A DNA stretch of 64,000 bases from Rhipidocladum racemiflorum. Lineage: Eukaryota; Streptophyta; Magnoliopsida; Poales; Poaceae. This document shows, in pieces, positions 11,401 to 22,706 of the stretch. Positions within the stretch are counted from its first letter, which is position 1; the number at the start of each line of letters is the position of its first letter. The notes below the pieces were generated by a model. It was given only the letters and a program-made list of their open reading frames with translations. It was not told the DNA's origin and made no database searches. The stretch is from positions 46,781,749 to 46,845,748 of the forward strand of contig CM070590.1 of NCBI GenBank assembly GCA_036346355.1, written 5' to 3'. Both the position numbers and the translations under genes were made by a program.

Positions 11401-12869
11401 GAAATTCCACTTTCTTCCCACACGGGCTCTCAATCGAGATAGTCCTTCGTCCACAATCCAATACGACCTTGTGCTTGGATAACCAATCCATTCCCAATAT
11501 GACGTCTAAGGTGCAGGTCTCCAAAATTATAAGGTTTGCTAGGAACTCTATTCCATCTATTAGTATTCTCACCTGGAACATCCTACTTTCGCTCGGAGTT
11601 CTGGAACCAGGGGTTTGAACTAAAAGCATGCACTTAAGTTTTGCAATCCTCAACTCATTTCCAGAGCAAAGCCTTGCGAAACAAGCGAATCTGAAGCTCG
11701 AGTCAAACAAAATTGTTGCAGTCTTGAGTTAACAAGTAACTTACCCAAGACGACGTCAGTAGCATTCGCGGTGCATCTGCGGTGACATGGTTGACTCGGC
11801 CTCTCACCACGATGCAGGGTGTGGCTCCTGATCTTTGGCGTCCTAGCTGGGTGGTTCCTAGATTGAAGCGAATCGGGTCACTCCTGCCGTCTTCTTTGGA
11901 CAAGCTGTTGGCAAAGTGTCACGGCTCGTTGCAGTTGTAGCGTCTCATTGTTCCTATTGTGCTCGAGTAGTGTTTCTAGCGGTGAAGTGCAGTAGTTCGA
12001 TTGACAGTCTTGGTGCCGAGGATGGTGTCCTTGTCGCATTCTCGTGGTTGGAATTTGAAGAATTGATTTGGTGCAACTCTCGGTATTGCGTTCACTGGCG
12101 TGATCCTTCTTTGTTGCATCCTGCGCTTCTGTTCTCATCCGGTTCCTTGCACTTGTCCTCAAGAATAAGTGCCTTATTCACCAACTCTTGGAAATCTGGA
12201 AAGGTGTGGGTGATCAATCCTACTTGCAATCCTGAGTTAAGTCCCTTCATAAAACGAGGTATGCGGATTTATCCGTCGCTACATCCTCAGTGCGTAGCGT
12301 GCTAGCCGTGTGAACTTGTTCAGTAGTCGACCACCGGGTGATTACCTTGTTTGATGTTACGAACTCCTCCTTCTTAAGGTCCATGATTCCTTCAGGCACG
12401 TGATATTGTCGGAATGCATTGTGAACTCTTCCCAAGTGATATCTTGAGGGTTCTCTGCGTGGCACGAAGTTCTCCCACCATTCGGTAATTTGTTCCTTCG
12501 GTGATGAGAAGCGTAGAGTACCTTCTCATTCCCTATGCATTGAGCTATGTGTAGCTTCCTCTCAATTGATCTTAACCAATCATCGGCCTCTAATGGATTG
12601 GCATTCCCAGAGAAAGTGGGTGGGTGAGTTCTCATGAACTCTGATAGTCTTGTATTCTGGCGTTGTCCATGATTAACTTGATTAGCAGTGGCCTGAGCAG
12701 TGACGTGCTGCATTTGTTGCATCATAGCATGCATCAACTGAGTCTGGGCAGCAAGAAATGCTCCAAAATTCTGCATATCCAGTGGCGGTGCTGGTGCTCC
12801 ATCATTGGGGTTTTCTGCTGGGCGAGAACCGCTCCCATTGTTTCCAAAGTTTCCGCGGGTGTTCACCAT
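8467..12869 (-). pseudogene. Element C gag-pol polyprotein, frameshifted
   Basis: Sense order: gag from ATG at 12869 (MVNTRGNFGNN, FGAFLAAQTQLM, then the gag core ending near 12250), degraded zinc-knuckle region (about 11900-12000), protease (11318-11710, active-site stretch damaged), reverse transcriptase (10429-11113, with [10 protein letters not shown] near 10760), RNase H (10099-10365, [20 protein letters not shown]), integrase (9138-10083, HHCC as HDSKYSIH and CDVC), and chromodomain (8467-8784). It would make capsid protein and replication enzymes. The start matches the conserved gag start in D and F. Many one- or two-base losses fall at CTG or CAG sites, so part of the disruption may be assembly error. 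Confidence 0.92.
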
Positions 12870-13146
12870 CTGTCGGTTTGCTCTAGGTTTAGAGATGAGA
12901 GGGAAACAAGAATAGACAAGTAATATGGAACTTATGCGGGGCGAAAGGTGTAGCCTTAAGGTCCAACTTTATTATTAATAACTTGGTATGGCTGCTTACA
13001 ATGCCTAAGGGCCTTGCAACACATACTGCACACTCAGCAAACAAAGCAAATCCAAATCGAACTAATTCTGGAGTCTAACGCCTAAAAGGGTGACTCTTTA
13101 TTCTATGACGTGACTCAGCGAAGGAGTCTCACTATAGAACCTATGC
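12870..13146 (-). other. Element C ORF0-gag spacer with conserved leader motif and AATAAA
   Basis: No gene. Holds an AATAAA (sense) at 13097-13102, about 45 bases past the ORF0 stop, and at 13014-13040 a 27-bp motif (sense TTGCTGAGTGTGCAGT, then ATGTGTTGCAA) that is identical in D, F and G. Confidence 0.6.
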
Positions 13147-13860
13147 TCACTCATCGAGAAAACCTCCACGGCTTTGAATGCAGGTCTTTGTGGCATAAGC
13201 GTAAACGATTGCCATGTCCAAAGCTGTGTCCTCTGTGGTAGTCGAAGAAGCAGTGTCCTCATCGAGATCGACTCCTCCGGATCTGGCTCGTGTAGCTCAA
13301 TCTTGGCTCAGTGCAGTCCGTACTAGGTCATCTCCAACTCGTCAATCCTTCGTAGAAGGTGTGCCACATACTCTTGAGCTTCCCGCCATCTGTTCTTCTC
13401 TGTCGTGATCTCCTTGCGGGCCTTCTGTAGCTCCTTGCTTGTATTATCTAGTACATCCTCCTGGCGACGGCGACAAACCGTGCCAAGCGTGTAACCGTGG
13501 CATCCTCATCTGAATCGCCTTGGTCAAGAAGGTTATCGCTCTTGCGGATGATAACGAACACCGTACTCTCAATTCTCTGGCGTAGATATCGGTAATGTGC
13601 CGCATTGCTCGTCGTGATACTTCTTGGATACCCATCTGCATTGTAGACCTCTGGCGGTAAAGGTGTATCGGGTGATTGCACAGGCCCTTTTTCCTAGCAG
13701 GTACCTCAATCCTCACGTCACAAGCCTTGATCAATCCCGCTTGTCTGATCACTTCCACTTGGTATTGGGGCTTCTCAAAATCTCCGAGAGTCTGTAGCAT
13801 ATGCCAAAGTTCTGCAGCGTGACCAACTCCCAGATCAACGTAGTTGAACTCTTCCTCCAT
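13147..13860 (-). pseudogene. Element C ORF0 (accessory gene upstream of gag), frameshifted
   Basis: Starts at ATG 13858-13860 directly after a TGTGACAG acceptor-like sequence and ends at TGA 13147-13149 after GFLDE. The first 110 residues follow the F copy: LWHMLQTLG, PQYQVEVIRQAG, then an alternating stretch and QEVSRRAMRHI. A coiled-coil-like part and an acidic tail follow. Function unknown. It lies between the primer site and gag, where rice RIRE3-type elements are known to carry an extra ORF0. Frameshifts lie near 13690 and 13520 and probably further on. Confidence 0.7.
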
Positions 13861-14059
13861 CTGTCACAAGAGTGCTTACGTAAGAACTCGAAAGTTTCAA
13901 ATCGTGACAAGGTAAGGGAATATTCAGCAGGAGACAAGAAAGGAGAGAATGGGGTAAGTCGAGATGTCATTTCTTGTCTTGACAAATTTTTAGCTTTAGA
14001 AAATAGGTTTTATCCTCACTACGACCATTCTAGCTAGGGTTGAGCCTACAGTCAAGTAT

Positions 14060-14072
14060 GGCTCTGATACCA
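14060..14072 (-). other. Primer-binding site of element C (initiator tRNA-Met)
   Basis: Sense TGGTATCAGAGCC, complementary to the 3' end of plant initiator tRNA-Met, four bases inside the 5' LTR end. Confidence 0.92.
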
Positions 14073-14363
14073 CCTCTGTCGGGACCCCGAATTTGCAAAT
14101 CCGGACCCTCTGTGTATTCAGCACTAGTCCAGGAACGCGCTAGTGCACACAGTCTTAACATCGGTAAATATCACAATCATACCATTCGATGTTATCAAGT
14201 ACTTTATTTAAATAACCAAACTGGTTACTCGACCTTATGGCCAAGTTACAAATATATGACTCGCAAGGCAAAACTTATTAAAAGAGAGATAATAGCAGCG
14301 GAAAATCAAATAACTTCGTGGCGCCATCCAGTATACCACAGGCAACTGACTGGGCTCGCTTCC

Positions 14364-14422
14364 CTAAGTAGACGGATCCTCTCGGAATTCCTCCTCCGAA
14401 GCTGGCGTAGTCTCCTCTTCAA
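14364..14422 (-). CDS. LTR small gene, exon 2 (element C 5' LTR)
   Basis: 59 nt from after ACACCAG to TAG (14364-14366). Same acidic reading as the 3' LTR copy (VEEETTPASEEEF). Exon 1 of this LTR lies at 15611-15784. Confidence 0.5.
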
Positions 14423-15610
14423 CTGGTGTTGTGTTGAGGCAAGGGTGAGTACTTGGTACTCGACAAGTCATGCCTGAGAATGCAAGCTAATATACTATAT
14501 GCATGGCTTGGTACAAAGGAATAGTTTAAGGTATATTTGCAAAGAAACAAAGATTTGACAAGTATCATAAATAGATTCGAAAGCAGTAGAAACAAGTAAA
14601 GCATAAATAACTTTTCAAGAAGTTTAATAAACATTTTCCCCATCCTAAACCACATTTCCATCATCTTCATTATTAAACCAACCCACCTTTTAAACCAAAG
14701 TTATTTTTGAGAAAATCTAACCCTTGACTGTAATCCCCGAGCATTGTCCAGTACCGTGGACTCGGCTATTTAAATAGATTCTACACTCTGCAGAGGTTAT
14801 GCACTTTACCCACAAGATACAGTCAAACACCACAAAGGCGAGTTCCCGTAACAAAGCCTTTCGGAAGCCTCAAACAACACAGGTGGTCCTCTCCGGTTCG
14901 TGCTCTACACCATCCCTTCCCTTAGCCAAGGCGAAGTATGGGACCAACACACCGTTAGATGGGTATCTGGCCACAGCCACGATACGCTCCCCGCACAATC
15001 ACACAAACGGTGTAATTGACACCCTGAGGCTCCACAAGTGAGTCCTTAGCGACTTAGTCAACTAGGGCCGTCCCATTCCACCATGTGGTTGCAAGTATGA
15101 CCAGTTCAAAGGCTTGCAAGGTTAAGTCCTTAGAGTGACCAGGGCAAGACTACCCAAGAACCAAATCAACATCCCCAATGCCCCAACCGGCCCACTGATT
15201 ACTCTTGCCACATGCCCCTGGCCGAAATCGTTTATCAAACCCCGCTTGATTACCATGCACCACGTGCCATCAACATCACATGATACTTTTCCAAAACAGG
15301 TTCAATATATCATTAAGTCAATATTAACATTTGATTGTCCAAAATCATGTTATGAGCACGTGCTTGGTCTAAGCAGTATACTACAACGGTCTAAACCCAT
15401 GTTGGCAATTTAATAATGTCCAACTAGTAATCCACAACTAGGGTGACAAGGGTCATGGCACATACTTAAATAATCAAGGTGTCATACAACAAATTGGTAT
15501 TTATCTAACCCTGTGTTTAAACAAAGTATTTTTCTAATTGAACTAGCATGCAATAGTTTAAATCAAAATAGATTTCGAAATAGGATCAACATGGTCAAAG
15601 CACAACTTGC

Positions 15611-15784
15611 CTTCAAAAAGTACTTGCTCTTGGTCTTGAGTTGGATCCTGAGTAAATACTTCTCCTTCGAATCCTTCCAGCACTTCAACGTCTACTCGTA
15701 AAGGGTGCAAATAGCAATACACATATAAACAATAGGCAAAAACATCCCAAAACTCCAAATAAAATCCATAAACAGAGAGAACAT
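15611..15784 (-). pseudogene. LTR small gene, exon 1 (element C 5' LTR), one base short
   Basis: 174 nt instead of 175. A single T is missing in the hydrophobic part (GTATTGCTATTTGC against GTATTTGCTATTTGC in F). The acidic part (LRVDVEVLEGFEGEVFTQDP) and the AG|GCAAGT donor are intact. Confidence 0.5.
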
Positions 15785-17503
15785 AATTTTCTGGATTTTT
15801 AGGAAATGGAATCGTTCAAATCGGAGTTAAAATGCAAAAGTTATGATTATTTAAAGTTTAAATAATCAATTAAATAATATTACAGAGAAAAACTTTAGTC
15901 CAAAAATTAAATAAAATTCATATTTGAGTAGATCTTAATTTTATACAAATTTAGAAATTTGAACCACTCAAATCGGAGTTGAAACGCAAAAGTTATAAGC
16001 GTTTGAAATTTGGAACAAAATCTGAAATCATTATTTGAATTAATAAATCATTTTCTTTTTCGGAAATTAATTATTGCGTCAGCCTAGACACGTGGCAGCC
16101 TCGATTGGGCGGTGGCGTCGGTAGTCCATGGGCGTAGTCCACGCTCGGCTCGGGTCTCACAGTGGACTCGGTCCACGACTTCACGTGTCGGCCCGACATG
16201 TGGGCCCACTCGGGTGATGTCATTCTTGGCGTCGGCGAGGACTCGGCCACGGTGCGACATGTGGGACCCACTGTCGGTCTGGGGTCTCACGCAAACGCGG
16301 TGGACGCGTGGGCCTCGACTTGCGGGGCGGCGTGTCGAGTTCTGCGACGCCACAGCGTGGAGTGCGGCTAGGCACACATGGCGCCAATCTCGGCCGTTGA
16401 TTTGAAAATCAGCGGCCCGGATTGGATCTAGGCTTTACTCGTTTAGGTTAACGGCGGATCTCGAGCCGTTGGATCTTGATCCAACGGTCGGATTCGACCG
16501 TTTCCAGGGCTTGGGATAGAACGTGGGCTCACCTCAATCGTCCGACCGATCTCGAGTTCACCGAGCTCGCGGAGTCCGGCGATGGCGCGGCGAGACTTGG
16601 GCACCGGAGACGTAGACGACGACCTTCCACGCGGCGTGTCCGTGCAGCTCCGGCGTGAAGATTGGCACTCCCAGGCGCGGTGTGACGTAGGGATGTTGGT
16701 CCTGGGCTTGATGTCGTCGGAGAGCGGCGGCAGCGGCGGAAATCGACGAAAAACAGCGGTGTCTCACGCGTGCTACTCCGGCGAGCAATCCCGGGCAAGC
16801 GGCGGCTGCTAGGGTTTAGCGAGCTAGGGCAAAAGTAGCGCGGGGTCACGGCGGTTCTCGGGGCAGGACCCGGGCTTTAAATAGCCTCGGCTTCCGCGCT
16901 CAATCCGTAACCCTAACGGATGCGGCGGAGGACGGCGGCGGCACGGTCCGATCCGGACTCGGGCGAAGACGACGACCCGCGGCCGTACACGTGTCCGATC
17001 AACGGCCACGATTGCCAGGCGCGCACGGGTCCGAGCCGGACTCGATCGAACCGGTACGGGCGGATCTCAGCCGTTGGATCTTGATCCAACGGTTGGGATT
17101 GATTAGGGTTTTGAATTTGGTTTGATCGAGTCAAGCGGCTCTGTCGGACTCGAGTCCGACTCGGGTTCCGACTTCGATCGGATGAAACGATTTCGACCGA
17201 GTTGGATTTCAATGATTTAATATTTAAAATAATTCCCAGTAATTCATTTAATTCATTAAAAATAGCAAATGACTCAGAAAAATTCCAGAAAAATTCTGGA
17301 AAATATTTTGGATTATTTTGGACTCAAATAAAATATTTCCAACAAAATTTTATTTGCAAAATTAAATTCTTTAATTATTTCAAAATGGAATAAATTCAAA
17401 TAAATTCCAAATAAATCCAAATAAATTCCAGAAAATTCCAAAAATTCACCAAAGTGCCAAATCACACATGAATTCAATAAAAGCAAAATTTTGGGGTGTT
17501 ACA

Positions 17504-17508
17504 GAAAC
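17504..17508. repeat. Target site duplication GAAAC, right copy (element C)
   Basis: Matches 5011-5015 exactly. Counting it once restores the reading frame of element B. Confidence 0.95.
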
Positions 17509-18915
17509 CCATCACCAAACATCAATACCCAATGTCACAGACAGAGTTGAAGGAACTCAGAAGGCAGTTGGATGAATTAATAGAAAAGGGATTTATCCAA
17601 CCTAGTATCTCACCATGGGCTTCCCCAGTATTGTTTGCCAAAAAGAAGGATGGAAGCTCCAGAACCTGTGTGGACTATAGGGCATTGAATACCGTGACGA
17701 TCAAGAATAAATATCCCTTGCCTCGGATTGATGACCTGTTTGATCAGCTCAAGGGAGCCAAGGTCTTTTCAAAGGTAGATTTGAGGACAGGATACCACCA
17801 GTTGAAAGTGAGGGAACAAGACAGAGAAAAGACCGCATTTACCATGAGATATGGGCTGTTTGAGTTCACGGTGGTACCTTTCGGACTCACTAATGCCCCA
17901 GCATACTTGATGAATCTGATGAACCAAGTTTGCATAGAATACTTGGATCGGTTTGTCGTGGTGTTCATAGACGACATTCTTATCTACTCAAAAATTAAAG
18001 AAGAACACTAGGAGCATCTACATTTGATCTTGAGAAAGCTTAGAGAGCACCAGCTGTATGCTAAGTTCTCTAAGTGGACTTCTGGTTGGGTGAGATCTCC
18101 TTTCTGGGACACATCATTACGAAGAACGGAGTGAAAGTGGATCCCGAGAAAGTGAAAGCTATTATGGATTGGAAATGACCCACATTAGTAATAGAAATCC
18201 AAAGTTTCCTGGGATTAGCAGAATATTACCGACAGTTCATAGAAGGGTTTTCCAAGATATCAAAACCCATGATGCAGCTTCTCAAAAAGGACAACCCTTA
18301 CAGATGGTCTGAGAAGTGCAAAGAGAGCTTTTAGGAATTGAAGACAAGACTGAACTTAGCCCTAATCCTTGTACTTCCCGATCCAGGAAAATAATTTTAG
18401 ATCTACTATTATGCACCAAAAAGAGGATTGGGTTGTGTGTTGATACAAGGCGAAAAGGTTGTCGCCTACGCATCACGACAGCTAAGACAATACAAAGAGA
18501 TTACCCGACACATGACTTGGAGTTAGCCTCAGTGGTTCATCCTTTGAAAATCTAGAGGCATTACCTATTGGGAAATCACTGTGAAGTATTCTCCAGCCAC
18601 AAGGGTCTAAAATATGTGTTCACCTAGCCGAACCTGAATATCCGACAGAGGAGATGGCTGGAACTAATCAAGGATTATGATCTACACATCCAATAACATC
18701 TGGGAAAGGCCAATGTGGTAGTCGACGCAATAAGAAGAAAGGCATGTCACCACATAGCCCTGACAACAGACATTCCACCATAGTTACAATCAGAGATGCA
18801 GCGGTTGAACCTACAAGTAGTAGAAGAAGGATCGGTGCATTCTATCGGAATTCAACTTGACCTCCTGAATTATATCAAGGCAGCCCAACAAATAGATGAG
18901 GAAGTCAAACATTAC
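17504..18915 (+). pseudogene. Element B reverse transcriptase and RNase H, cut by element D
   Basis: Continues the B polyprotein from 5015. Reverse transcriptase is open to 18011 with [11 protein letters not shown], the [13 protein letters not shown] stretch, LRTGYHQLK and the catalytic [10 protein letters not shown]. After a stop at 18009 the frame is broken, but RNase H motifs persist ([20 protein letters not shown] near 18430, YPTHDLELA near 18505) up to GKANVVVDA near 18705. It ends at 18915, where a gag of the opposite strand begins at a short microhomology (TGGGGCT). Integrase of B is not found elsewhere in the window. It copies RNA into cDNA in a working element; this copy is dead. Confidence 0.88.
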
Positions 18916-19833
18916 TGGGGCTGGAGTCTGGAAATTCTAATTAATAGGTCTCGGTGCTGGCGACGGTATCCTCGCTGCACTCTGCGGTTGGAATCTGAAA
19001 AACTGATTTGGCGCCACCCGCAGACGCTGCTGCGCACCCTAATGTGACCCTTGCTGCTGCATTCTGCGCTTCCTGTTCTCATCCAACTCCTTGCGCTTGT
19101 CCTCAAGAATAAGCGCCTTGTTCACAAGCTCCTGGAAATCTGGAAAGGTGTGGGTGATCAGTCCCACCTGCAGTCCCGAGTTGAGTCCCTTCATAAAGCG
19201 AGACTGTCTGGCTTTATCTGTCGCTACATCTTCGGGCGCATAGCGTGCAAGCTATGTGAACTTGTTCAGATATTCTGACACCGGTTGGTTACCTTGCTTC
19301 AACGCCCTGAACTCCTCCTTCTTAAGGTCCATTATCCCTTCAAGCACATGATACTGACGAAATGCGGCTGTAAACTCCTCCCAAGTGATATCCTGTGGAT
19401 TCTCCCGCGTGGCACAGAAGTTCTCCCACCATTCAGCGGCGGTCCCTTCCAATTGATGAGAGGCGTAAAGCACCTTCTCATTTCCCATGCACTTGGCAAT
19501 GTGTAACTTCCTTTCTATCGACCTTAGCCAATCACCCACCTCCAGTGGATTGGCATTCCCAAAGAATGTGGGCGGATGAGTCCTCATGAATTCCGACAAC
19601 TTTGCTCCCTGTCGTTGTCCCTGATTTGCTTGGTTAGCGGCGGCCTGAGCAGTGACCTGTTGCATCTGCTGCATCATAGCATGCATTAACTGAGTCTGAG
19701 CGGCAAGAAAAGCTCCAAAGTTCTGCATGTCGACTGGCGGTGCTGGTTGGGGTGCAGGTGCTCCATCATTAGGGTTCCCAGCTGGGCGAGAACCACTCCC
19801 ATTGCCTCCAAGGTTTCCGCGGGTGTTCACCAT
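18916..19833 (-). pseudogene. Element D, left copy: gag, C-terminally truncated
   Basis: ATG at 19833 (MVNTRGNLGG), the conserved FGAFLAAQTQLMHAMMQQMQ stretch and the gag core (LSEFMRTHPPTF, DWLRSIERKLHIAKCMGNEK, WENFCATRENPQDITWEEF). An in-frame stop follows near 19250, and the remainder of gag (MKGLNSGLQVGLITHTFPDF) is still recognisable to 18916, where the element is cut before the zinc knuckle. Gag forms the particle. It differs from the right copy by only occasional bases. Confidence 0.88.
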
Positions 19834-20095
19834 CTGTTGATTACCCCAAGGTTTAAAGACAAGAGGGAAGCAAGCATAGACAAGTAGTAGAGTAACTTAT
19901 GCAGGGAGGTGTAACTCAGAATCCAACTTTATTAATTATACCATATTAATATCTTGGTACGGTTGCTTACAATGCCTATGGGCCTTGCAACACATACTGC
20001 ACACTCAGCAAGCAATGAAAATCCAACGCCTCTAAGGGTGACTCTTTATTCTATAATGCGACTCCACGAAGGAGTCCCAACTACAAGACCTGGGC

Positions 20096-20806
20096 TCACT
20101 CGTCAAGAAAACCTCCTCGGCCTGGGTGCGGGTGCGGTGGCATCGGCGCGAAACGATCACCATGCCCTGCAACTGTGGTAGTCGAAGAAGCGGTGTCCTC
20201 ATAGAGATTTGACTCCTCCGGGTCCGGCTCATGTAGCTCGAGTACTGGCTCTGGTCCCGGTCTGTACAATGCCATCTCCAACTCATCAATTCTTCGCAGA
20301 AGGTGAGACACATGCTCTTGAGCCTCCCGCCATCGATTCCTCTCTATCGTGACCTCCTCGCGAGCCTTCTGTAGCTCCCGGTTCGTATCATCGAGCACAT
20401 CCTCCTGAGCGATGACAAGTCGTGCCAGCTGTGTGACCGTGGCATTCTCATCCTGAATCAGCTTCGGGTCAAGAAGGTTGTTGTTGTGTGGATGATAGCG
20501 GTACACCGCGCCCTCCAGCTCGCTAGCGTAGATGCGGGCGATGTGTCACATTGCTCGTCGTGATACCTCCTGAATTCCCATCTGTATTGTCGACCTCCTG
20601 GTGGTGCAGTATATCGGACGGTTGCCCTTACCCTTCTTCCTGGCATGTACCATGATCTTCACATCACAAGCCTTAATCAGTCCCGCTTGTCTGATGACGT
20701 TCACTTGGTATTATGGCTTCCCAAAATCTTCAAGGAACTGCAGCATACGCCAAAGTTCCGCGGCGTGGCCAACCTCAAGATCGACGTAATTGATCTCTCC
20801 CTCCAT
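20096..20806 (-). pseudogene. Element D, left copy: ORF0 with two stops
   Basis: 711 nt from ATG (20804-20806) after TGTGACAG to TGA (20096-20098), in one frame with no indel and about 236 residues. Two premature stops both look like C-to-T changes: CAA to TAA near 20713 (KPQYQV in F) and CGA to TGA near 20547 (AMRHI in F). Parts in order: LWRMLQ helix, PxYQV strand, basic RKKGKGNRP, QEVSRRAM helix, a heptad-rich helical region (LDDTNRELQKAREEVTIERNRW), a second helix (LLRRIDELEMALY), an acidic tail and GGFLDE. Function unknown. AATAAA lies 46 bases past the stop. Confidence 0.75.
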
Positions 20807-21003
20807 CTGTCACAAAATGCTCACGTAAGAATAGATTTCAAACTACGATGAGGATAAGGGAAAAATTCAGCAAGGGGGTAAGAAAAGAGGGAAGGGGATA
20901 AGTCGAGAATTCATTCACTATCCTGACAAATTTTTAACTTTATAAAATAGGTTTTACCCTCACTACGACCATTCCAACTATGGGTTGAGCCTACAGTCAG
21001 TAT

Positions 21004-21016
21004 GGCTCTGATACCA
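21004..21016 (-). other. Primer-binding site of element D left copy (initiator tRNA-Met)
   Basis: GGCTCTGATACCA on the plus strand, TGGTATCAGAGCC in sense, four bases from the LTR end. Confidence 0.9.
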
Positions 21017-21307
21017 CCCCTATCGGGACCCGAATTTGTAAATCCGGACCCTCTGTGTATTCAGCACTAGTCCAGGATCACGCTAGTGCACAAAGCCTCA
21101 ACTTTGGTAAATATCACAATCATACACATCGATGATAATAAAGTACTTTAATTATGATAACCAAACTGGTTGCTCGACCTTATGGTCAAGTTACAAAAGT
21201 ACGCCTCGCAGGGCTAAGACTTATTCAAATAAAATCTGCAGCGGAATATGTAAAGAAAACGCGTGGTGCCAACCAATATGCCATAGGCAACTGACTGGAC
21301 TCGATCC

Positions 21308-21366
21308 CTAGTTAGACGGCTCCTCCTGATATTCCTCCTCCAAAGCTGGCGTCGCCTCTTCTTCAA
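21308..21366 (-). CDS. LTR small gene, exon 2 (element D)
   Basis: 59 nt after AACACCAG, ending TAG (21308-21310). Reads VEEEATPALEEEYQEEPSN then stop, in the phase left by exon 1 (22532-22706). The F exon has the same length and the same EEE, PALEEE and acidic tail. The implied intron is 1,165 bp, GC-AG type. Confidence 0.6.
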
Positions 21367-22531
21367 CTGGTGTTATTTTGTGGCAAGAGTGAGTACTTGG
21401 TACTCAGCAAGTCATACACAGAATGCAAGCTAATATACTACATGCATGGCTTAATACAAAGGAATAGTTCTAAGTATAATTGCAGTAAACAGCATTTGAC
21501 AAGTATCATAAGTAGATTCGAAAGCAGTAAAAATAAGTATAAGATCAATAACTTTTCCTGGAGTTAAATAAACATCTTTCCCAAACCAAATCTCTCAAGT
21601 TCAAGTTATTTCCAAGAAAGTCTAACCCTTGACTGTAATCCCCGAGCAATGTCCAATACCGCGGACAAGGCTATTCGAATAGATTTTTCACTCTGCAGAG
21701 GTTATGCACTTTACCCACAAGATACAGCCAAACACCACAAAGGCGAGTGATAGTAACAAAGCCTTTCGGAAACGGCTAACTACGCAAGTGAACCTTTCCG
21801 GTTTTTGCCCTACACCATCCCTTCCCTTAACAAAGGCGAAGTATAGGACCGACATACCGTTGGACGGGTACCATGCCATCGCATCGGAACGCTCCCCCTT
21901 CAAGCTACACAAGGGTGTAGTTGACACCCGAGGTATCACATGCAAGTTATTAGTAACTTACTCAACTACGACCGTCCCATTCCGGTCATGTGGTTGCACG
22001 ATTAACTCAGTTCAAAGGCTTGCAAGGTTAAGTCCTTATGTTGACCAGGGCAAGACTACCCGAAGAACCAAACCATCGCTCCCGATGCCACAACTGGCCC
22101 ACCCGATCATTTCTTGCCACATGCCCTGGTCGAAAACTATTTATCAAACCCCAGTTGATTACCATGCACCACGTGCCATCAACATCACAACACATGATAC
22201 CTTTTCCAAAACAGGTTCAATATATCATTAAGTTAATATTAACATTTGTTTGTCCAAAATCATGTCATAAGCACGTAGCAGGTCTAAGCAATATACTACA
22301 ACGATCTAAATTCCCATGTTGGCAATTTAATAATGTCCAACTATTTAATCCTCAACTAGGGTGACAAGGGGCTCATGGCATTCAATTATCTATGTCAAGG
22401 TGGCATACAACAACTAGGTAATTAACTAACCTCCCAAAATTAATTAAAGCATTTTATAATTGAGCTAGCATGCAATAATTTAAATCAAATTAATTTCAAA
22501 ATGGGATCAACATGGTCAAAGCACAACTTGC

Positions 22532-22706
22532 CTTCAAAAAGCACTTGATCTTTGTCCTGAGCTGGCTCCGGGGTCAACACTTCACCTTCGAAGCCTTCGG
22601 GCACTTCAACGTCTACTCGTAACGCATGCAAATAGCAATAAATGAATAAAACAGTAGATGAAAAGTGTCCAAACATCCAAATGAAGTCCATAAACAGAGA
22701 GAGCAT
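22532..22706 (-). CDS. LTR small gene, exon 1 (element D)
   Basis: 175 nt, ATG at 22704-22706, ending at AG before GCAAGT. Residues 1-28 or so are hydrophobic (LFMDFIWMFG, VLFIYCYL), probably one membrane segment or a signal anchor; the rest is acidic (LRVDVEVPEGFEGE, then PEPAQDKDQVLFE). Length equals the F exon to the base although the hydrophobic part differs widely in sequence. In the last 32 full codons, 11 of 14 differences from F are at third positions. If the intron is not removed, the frame runs 15 codons further to a stop. Function unknown. Confidence 0.6.

Larger units (their letters stand above)
5016..17503 (-). mobile_element. Element C: complete Ty3/gypsy chromovirus, minus strand, inserted in element B pol
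   Basis: A 12,488-bp element with two LTRs of about 3.4 kb, each starting TGTAACACCCC and ending CCCGACA in sense. Sense order from right to left: 5' LTR (14077-17503), tRNA-iMet primer site, ORF0, gag, protease, reverse transcriptase, RNase H, integrase, chromodomain, polypurine tract, 3' LTR (5016-8427). It is flanked by perfect GAAAC duplications. The target was the protease to reverse transcriptase linker of element B. It belongs to the same family as F and H and is related to D. Confidence 0.96.
14077..17503 (-). mobile_element. Element C 5' LTR
   Basis: 3,427 bp, plus-strand TGTCGGGACCCCG to GGGGTGTTACA. Same internal order as the 3' LTR: TATA-like box (16876-16883), palindromes (17071-17092, 16466-16487, 16394-16415), G-box near 16090, small-gene exon 1 (15611-15784), donor, exon 2 (14364-14422), AATAAA (14203-14208). 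It differs from the 3' LTR by scattered small indels and substitutions concentrated at CTG, CAG and CCGG sites. Nothing else gene-like. Confidence 0.94.
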
